Assembly (NCBI GenBank): GCA_033239525.1
Contig: BSYO01000034.1
Span: forward strand, 4,154,001 to 4,218,000
Direction of reading: 5' to 3'
DNA length: 64,000 nt
DNA from: Nepenthes gracilis
Taxonomy: Eukaryota > Streptophyta > Magnoliopsida > Caryophyllales > Nepenthaceae
In this document: piece after piece, positions 59,906 through 64,000 of the stretch
Layout: the number at the start of each line of letters is the position of its first letter
How positions within the stretch are numbered: the stretch's first letter is position 1
Position numbers and translations under genes: made by a program
The notes under the pieces: model-generated
Seen by the model: the letters and a program-made list of their open reading frames with translations, nothing else
Told to the model about the DNA's origin: nothing
Database searches by the model: none

Positions 59906-61278
59906 TTTTTGCATTCCACTTAAGAATTTTTTCATATTTTTCTTAATATTTTCAAGCTTTACTTCCAGGGATTTAATTTTTCCAATTAAAGAGCTGTTTT
60001 TCATTTTTCAATTCATGGTATACAATAATAGCGCTCTTCAATTTGGTCATAACTTTTGTCTTTTTCCAAATCGATGAGCTTATTGTTTAAGATTTTATTT
60101 ATTTTCTTTACGTTTAAATATTTTTTAAACAGTTTATCATATATTTCTTGAAACACATCAAATTCAACTTCTGACTCATCCTCAGAGTTATTGGATTGAT
60201 TAAAATTTTCTTCTAGATGTTCATCATTGCCACACAATGAGGTTATAAAAGCCATATATTTGGCTTAGCCTTCATTAGTACATCTTTCGACATCTTCTTC
60301 CTCATCATCGCTCAAGTTCGCATTAGTTTTCAATACTTGACTTTATTAGCGTTTAAAATTTGGACATTTAGCAAGATAATGGCCAAAACTATGACATTCA
60401 TAACACTAGATCCCTTAATTGTTTTTGGGTTTGACATCTTTGATACCATGTTTGTCCTTCTTATCGCTTTTAGGAGAATTTAAACTTTTTGAATTTTCTT
60501 TTTGTTTATCAGATGATATTTTCTTTTTCCACATAACTTTTTTAAAATTCTTAATAAATAAAGTAAAATCTTCATCATTACACGATTCCTCATCAGAGTC
60601 ACAATTTGTCTCTTCCCTAACAGATTTTAAGGCAATATATTTATTCTTTCTTGATTAGGGAACTGTGAGCTCATAAGTTTGAAGAAAGCCAACTAGCCCT
60701 TCAATTTTTATTGTGTCAAAATCTTTACTCTTTTCGATCGCTAAAACTTTGGGTTTAAATCATTCAGGAGTGATTTGAGAACTTTTCTAACAATTCTTTT
60801 TTTAGGAATTCATTCTCCTAAGTTAAACGTGGAGTTCACAATGTCATTTAATTGTGTATAAAATTCATTAAAGGTTTCACCATCTTAAAATTTGAAATTT
60901 TAAAATTTTTACTAATTTTGTTTCTTCATGGATAATCTTAAGTATGTCCCACGCATTTTTAAAGGTTTCGCACATAGATATACGTTTACACTCTTCGGGA
61001 GATATAGCCATAAAATTGGCATGTAGTCCCTTACTGTTCTAATTACAGGTATCAAGTTCTTCTTTTGACCACAAAGATAAAACTTTTTGTTCATCGTTGG
61101 TTGAACTTCTGGGTGAAGTCCACCGCATTTGAGTGCTAGCCCACAATCGCTCATCCATCGATTTCAGGAAGGCTCTCATACAAACTTTCTAATATATATA
61201 GTTAGTCCTATCAAAGAAGGGAGGCATAGATAGAGATCTGCTCGTATACATCTAGATTTTGAGGTCGCGAATCCGAGT
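59906..61278 (-). pseudogene. Ty1/copia gag
   Basis: Minus-strand gag of a SIRE/Maximus-like copia element. Near its start (about 60880-61050) the translation LHANFMAISPEECKRISMCE followed by TFKNAWDILKIIHEETKL fits the UBN2/gag polyprotein core. A CCHC zinc knuckle CYECHSFGHYLAKC lies at 60360-60405. After it an acidic/Ser stretch and a coiled coil (EIYDKLFKKYLNVKKINKIL...; then SLIGKIKSLEVKLENIKKN) complete gag, and the frame runs into the LTR copy at 59905. Protease, integrase, RT and RNase H are absent. Stops and shifts mean it is not intact. Confidence 0.85.
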
Positions 61279-61295
61279 GAGTCTCTGAAACCAAT
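61279..61295 (-). promoter_or_regulatory. primer binding site
   Basis: On the minus strand TGGTTTCAGAGA follows the LTR end by two bases and matches 10 of 12 positions of the initiator-Met site TGGTATCAGAGC used by most copia elements. Confidence 0.8.
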
Positions 61296-62315
61296 TGAAA
61301 GAAAACTTTTAGACTTTTAGTCCCAAAATATACAAAAGTTTCGACCCCTTGATAATTTTTTGAAAATAGTACAAATATCAAAATTCAATACACGTAAAGA
61401 ATTTTAGATCTAGATGATATGAAAAATAATAGCATCAATATTAACGTAATAACATAAAAGTTAAAGCAATAATAAATAATTAGAAAGGCAAAATTTTTTA
61501 TGATGAAGAGAAAACTCGATAACTGCGACTATCGAGAAAAACCCTCCGGACTTTAACGGTTAGGGAAAATGTGCACTATGAAAATCAACTTATAGATCGG
61601 GTGTTAACGACGCGCTAATCTAGCCAACTTACTACGGTCTCATGATCCCTATCAAAAAATTCCTTGGATTTTTCAACGGTAACGAGAACCAAACACCTTC
61701 CGATTTTCACATCAATCTTCCCTCTTGAACTACTGAAGCTCAATTTCAATGCCTCCCACCTCACTCAAGAGAGATTGTAGGCAAAGAAGAAGGTGTATTC
61801 AAATAGTATAAGAGAAAGAGAAAGCTTTGGCAAGTTAGCACATATAAATGCTAAAATTTTCTCCGATAGGCACAAAATCGTAGTTCGTGGTAATGAGTAA
61901 TGGAAGAAGCATTCTTTTTTTGTATCTCAATCTTTTTGTTTCAAAAACCTAGAGATGAAGAAGAAATGCTCCACTATATAAATGAGCCCAAAAGGTTTAA
62001 AAAATAAAAGAGCCATTAGAAATAAAAGGGTCACGCCGCTCTAGCGCACTGTGGGCGCAGGATAGTGTTCAGGAGTTTCGTGCCCTAGAGCTCAAGTGCG
62101 AATCGGGCACTCATTGAGTGCTCCGGTTCTGGAAAACGCACCTATGTGGGCCCTCGAGCGCTCCTTGAGCGCACGCTTCTAAAAAACGTGCCTTAGTAGC
62201 GCCTCGGGCGCCATCGAGCACACACTTTCAAGAAGTGTGCCTTGTTAGCACCTCGTGCGCCCATTGGGCACGGCTCCCAAGGAAGGACGGAACAGTGGAT
62301 AGGGAGGCGAGAACA
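61296..62315 (-). mobile_element. copia 5' LTR, copy 4
   Basis: On the plus strand it starts TGAAAGAAAACTTTTAG next to the primer site. The outer end is probably GGCGAGAACA at 62306-62315 (TGTTCTCGCC on the minus strand), giving about 1.02 kb, close to copy 2. It contains a minus-strand TATA-like TTATATAG (about 61975) and several CTTGAGCGC/CTCGAGCGC motifs (62030-62175). The inner end is firm; the outer is less so. Confidence 0.75.
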
Positions 62316-62769
62316 CTGAGGATATGACGCGTATGACCTTCAAGCATAAAACTGATGAAGCTCCACCAAGTAAGAATGATATCACAGATGACAAACGCTC
62401 TCACGCAATCACGGAATATGTAAATACACAATACGACTAACAAGAGACAAGAGAGCAAAAATGTGATTGTCAAAGTGTTCTTCACAGCTCTGAGAAAAAC
62501 ACACCCAGATCGGCGGTGACTAAAGAATTTTGAATCTTCATCTTCACCCTCTTCTCTCCCTTTTCTCTCTTCTCTTTTCTTTTCTCTCATTGGGAGCACT
62601 CTCTTTGATTGATTTTACAAATGTTTCTACAAAGTTAGGGTTTCCTCACTATTGCTATCCTTTTATAACCCTAAAATGCATTTCTCACGCTTTTATTCTA
62701 TACTCGTCGTTCAGATGCCCTTCGTTATCACTACCCGATCACTCCTCGTATTCAGCATCTGGTCTACCT
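62316..62769. other. spacer, no gene seen
   Basis: Unassigned. The C/T-rich stretch 62540-62600 and the open frames over it show no domain. Confidence 0.4.
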
Positions 62770-63050
62770 TTAAAATATCCGCTCGGTTTCCCTTCGGTTT
62801 AGGCATCCGATCGGCTTTCAGAGTGTCCACATGTCTCCCTTAAGACTAGACATCCAATCAGCCTTTAAAGTCCCTGACTGGTCTCCTTTCGGACTAGGCA
62901 TCCATTCGGCCTTTAGAATGTTTGCCCAGTCTCTCTTCGGACTCGGCACCCCTCAGACTCAGTATCACCGTCTGGTCGCTCTTCAGACTTAGCACCCGGC
63001 TGCCCCTCGAACTCGGTATCACCACCTAGTCACCCTTAGGCGTCGGTGCT
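62770..63050. repeat. about 48-bp minisatellite
   Basis: The anchor (G/A)CATCC or GCACCC after CTTCGG.CT(A/C)G recurs at 62803, 62850, 62899 and 62946 (47-49 bases apart), with GGCCTTTA and CCCGGTCTC-type blocks between. Degenerate copies run on to about 63050. Confidence 0.75.
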
Positions 63051-64000
63051 CGGTGTTTGAATGCAAAATCCCTTTGTCACTCGCCATGTCTGTGAACACT
63101 CTGACTCTTACACAAACCTTGTGCGATATTTCAATAAGCATCTGTTTATTACGACTCCTACAAGAGAGTGACCAAAACCCAACACCTCCCTCTTCAACGG
63201 CAACATAAAGCCAGACTTTCTAACCCTTCAGACCTTACCCTGGCGCCCGGTCAGGCGCATATCTCTGAACTAAGAAATTTTTGCTAGTTGTCCTCCCTGT
63301 CGTGTATAGAGCTGTATCCATACGCATCAGACAGAGATTGAAGGCCGTAACATTGCCGAAGATGTTTCCCAGAACTCAATTTCAAGAGATAAAAGAGAGC
63401 AAGATGCTCCTCATTCATGCATATGCCTTGAGAAACTTGAAGATCTACTTCAAGTTTTTGCTTGTACCATTGTTGAATGGAGATTTTTGAAGAGCTGTGC
63501 ATTGATGCGATGTAGGAGTTATTGTGGGATGATTTCCTTCCCATGAGCAACTCAGGTAAGTAATTTTCGTGACCTGCTATTTTTAGTACATAAATTCCTT
63601 CTTTCATTTCGTGTTGATGTTAATATTAAAGTTACATGGTGTGATTTTGGAGGATTTCATTTCGAATCAACAGTGAACTGAGAAATTGGGAAAAACAGAG
63701 CCTACGTCTCTACTATGGATTTTTCAAGAGATTTACCATGTTTTAGGGATCGAAAAATTAGAGATTTATGCCATGAAGTTCCTATTTTACATGTGGTATG
63801 ATAAAAGTTACGTTTTCGTGCTTATTGTGTGGATCGTGAGGGAAGAAGAAATAGAGCATTTTGCTCTGTTTAGGTTTACCGTCTTAGAACACAGTGCTTT
63901 AATGGCAATGGGCAATAAATTAATTCATTTAGGTAAAGCCAACTGTTGATAGTGTCTATGGGTATATGGGATCCATCATAAACTAATGTATGCATGTATT
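63051..64000. other. unassigned, no gene supported
   Basis: Open frames of 69-107 codons occur on both strands (63281-63490, 63284-63607, 63686-63949), but they overlap, lack recognisable motifs and could be chance. The window ends here, so a gene starting beyond 64000 cannot be excluded. Confidence 0.4.

Noticed and set aside
63284..63949. Host gene fragment at the right edge
   Set aside because: Open frames are short and on both strands, with no splice-supported continuity or recognised motif; there is too little sequence to judge.

Overview
This is AT-rich plant nuclear DNA, most likely angiosperm; I cannot place it more closely. It is a gene-poor, heterochromatin-like stretch. One recognisable host gene is present, the nuclear gene for the mitochondrial inner-membrane metallopeptidase OMA1 (minus strand, 22402-26484, three exons). 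Nearly everything else that can be identified is retrotransposon debris: Ty3/gypsy and Ty1/copia elements in several states of decay, solo LTRs, a tRNA-derived SINE, an L1-type tail and a Harbinger-like MITE. Most long open frames outside OMA1 are chance frames inside LTRs.

Layout. 1-3190: SINE, decayed gypsy integrase and a reversed gypsy LTR. 3195-8454: a short gypsy element with a full 5' LTR, a decayed interior and a truncated 3' LTR. 8455-10830: spacer and an L1-like 3' end. 11342-14844: a minus-strand gypsy LTR with its polypurine tract and decayed interior, then the tail of another gypsy LTR. 14845-15804: a Ty1/copia LTR (copy 1 of 4). 15805-20170: a plus-strand chromovirus polyprotein with all domains recognisable but dead, broken in its integrase by a GC-rich organelle-like block (19226-19700). 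20378-21244: MITE. 22263-26484: OMA1. 26880-27600: LTR-like fragment. 28930-36100: a Tat-lineage gypsy element with minus-strand pol, a 74-bp minisatellite and an antisense ORF. 36117-39776: the 3' half of a SIRE/Maximus-like copia element (RNase H, extra ORF, polypurine tract, LTR). 40373-51504: one gypsy LTR broken by two insertion events, one of which carries a third solo LTR inside it. 54300-55630: Tat-like gag. 57680-59440: LTR-like repeat-rich DNA. 59444-62315: a minus-strand copia element reduced to gag between two LTR copies. 62316-64000: minisatellite and unassigned sequence.

How the parts relate. OMA1 acts alone; its neighbours are repeats, not partners. The transposon parts tell an insertion history, and in three places target-site duplications and internal empty-site copies allow nesting to be read directly. 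The points I would look at first are the frameshifts in the last OMA1 exon, the nested solo LTRs, the Tat element with an antisense ORF and its own possible promoter, the loss of catalytic Asp residues (Asp to Asn at three or four sites) in the chromovirus, and a short CTYRAGCG-type motif that recurs near the TATA boxes of unrelated LTR families. I found no CRISPR array, bacterial operon, rRNA gene or functional tRNA gene, and no clear sign of a wholly new system.
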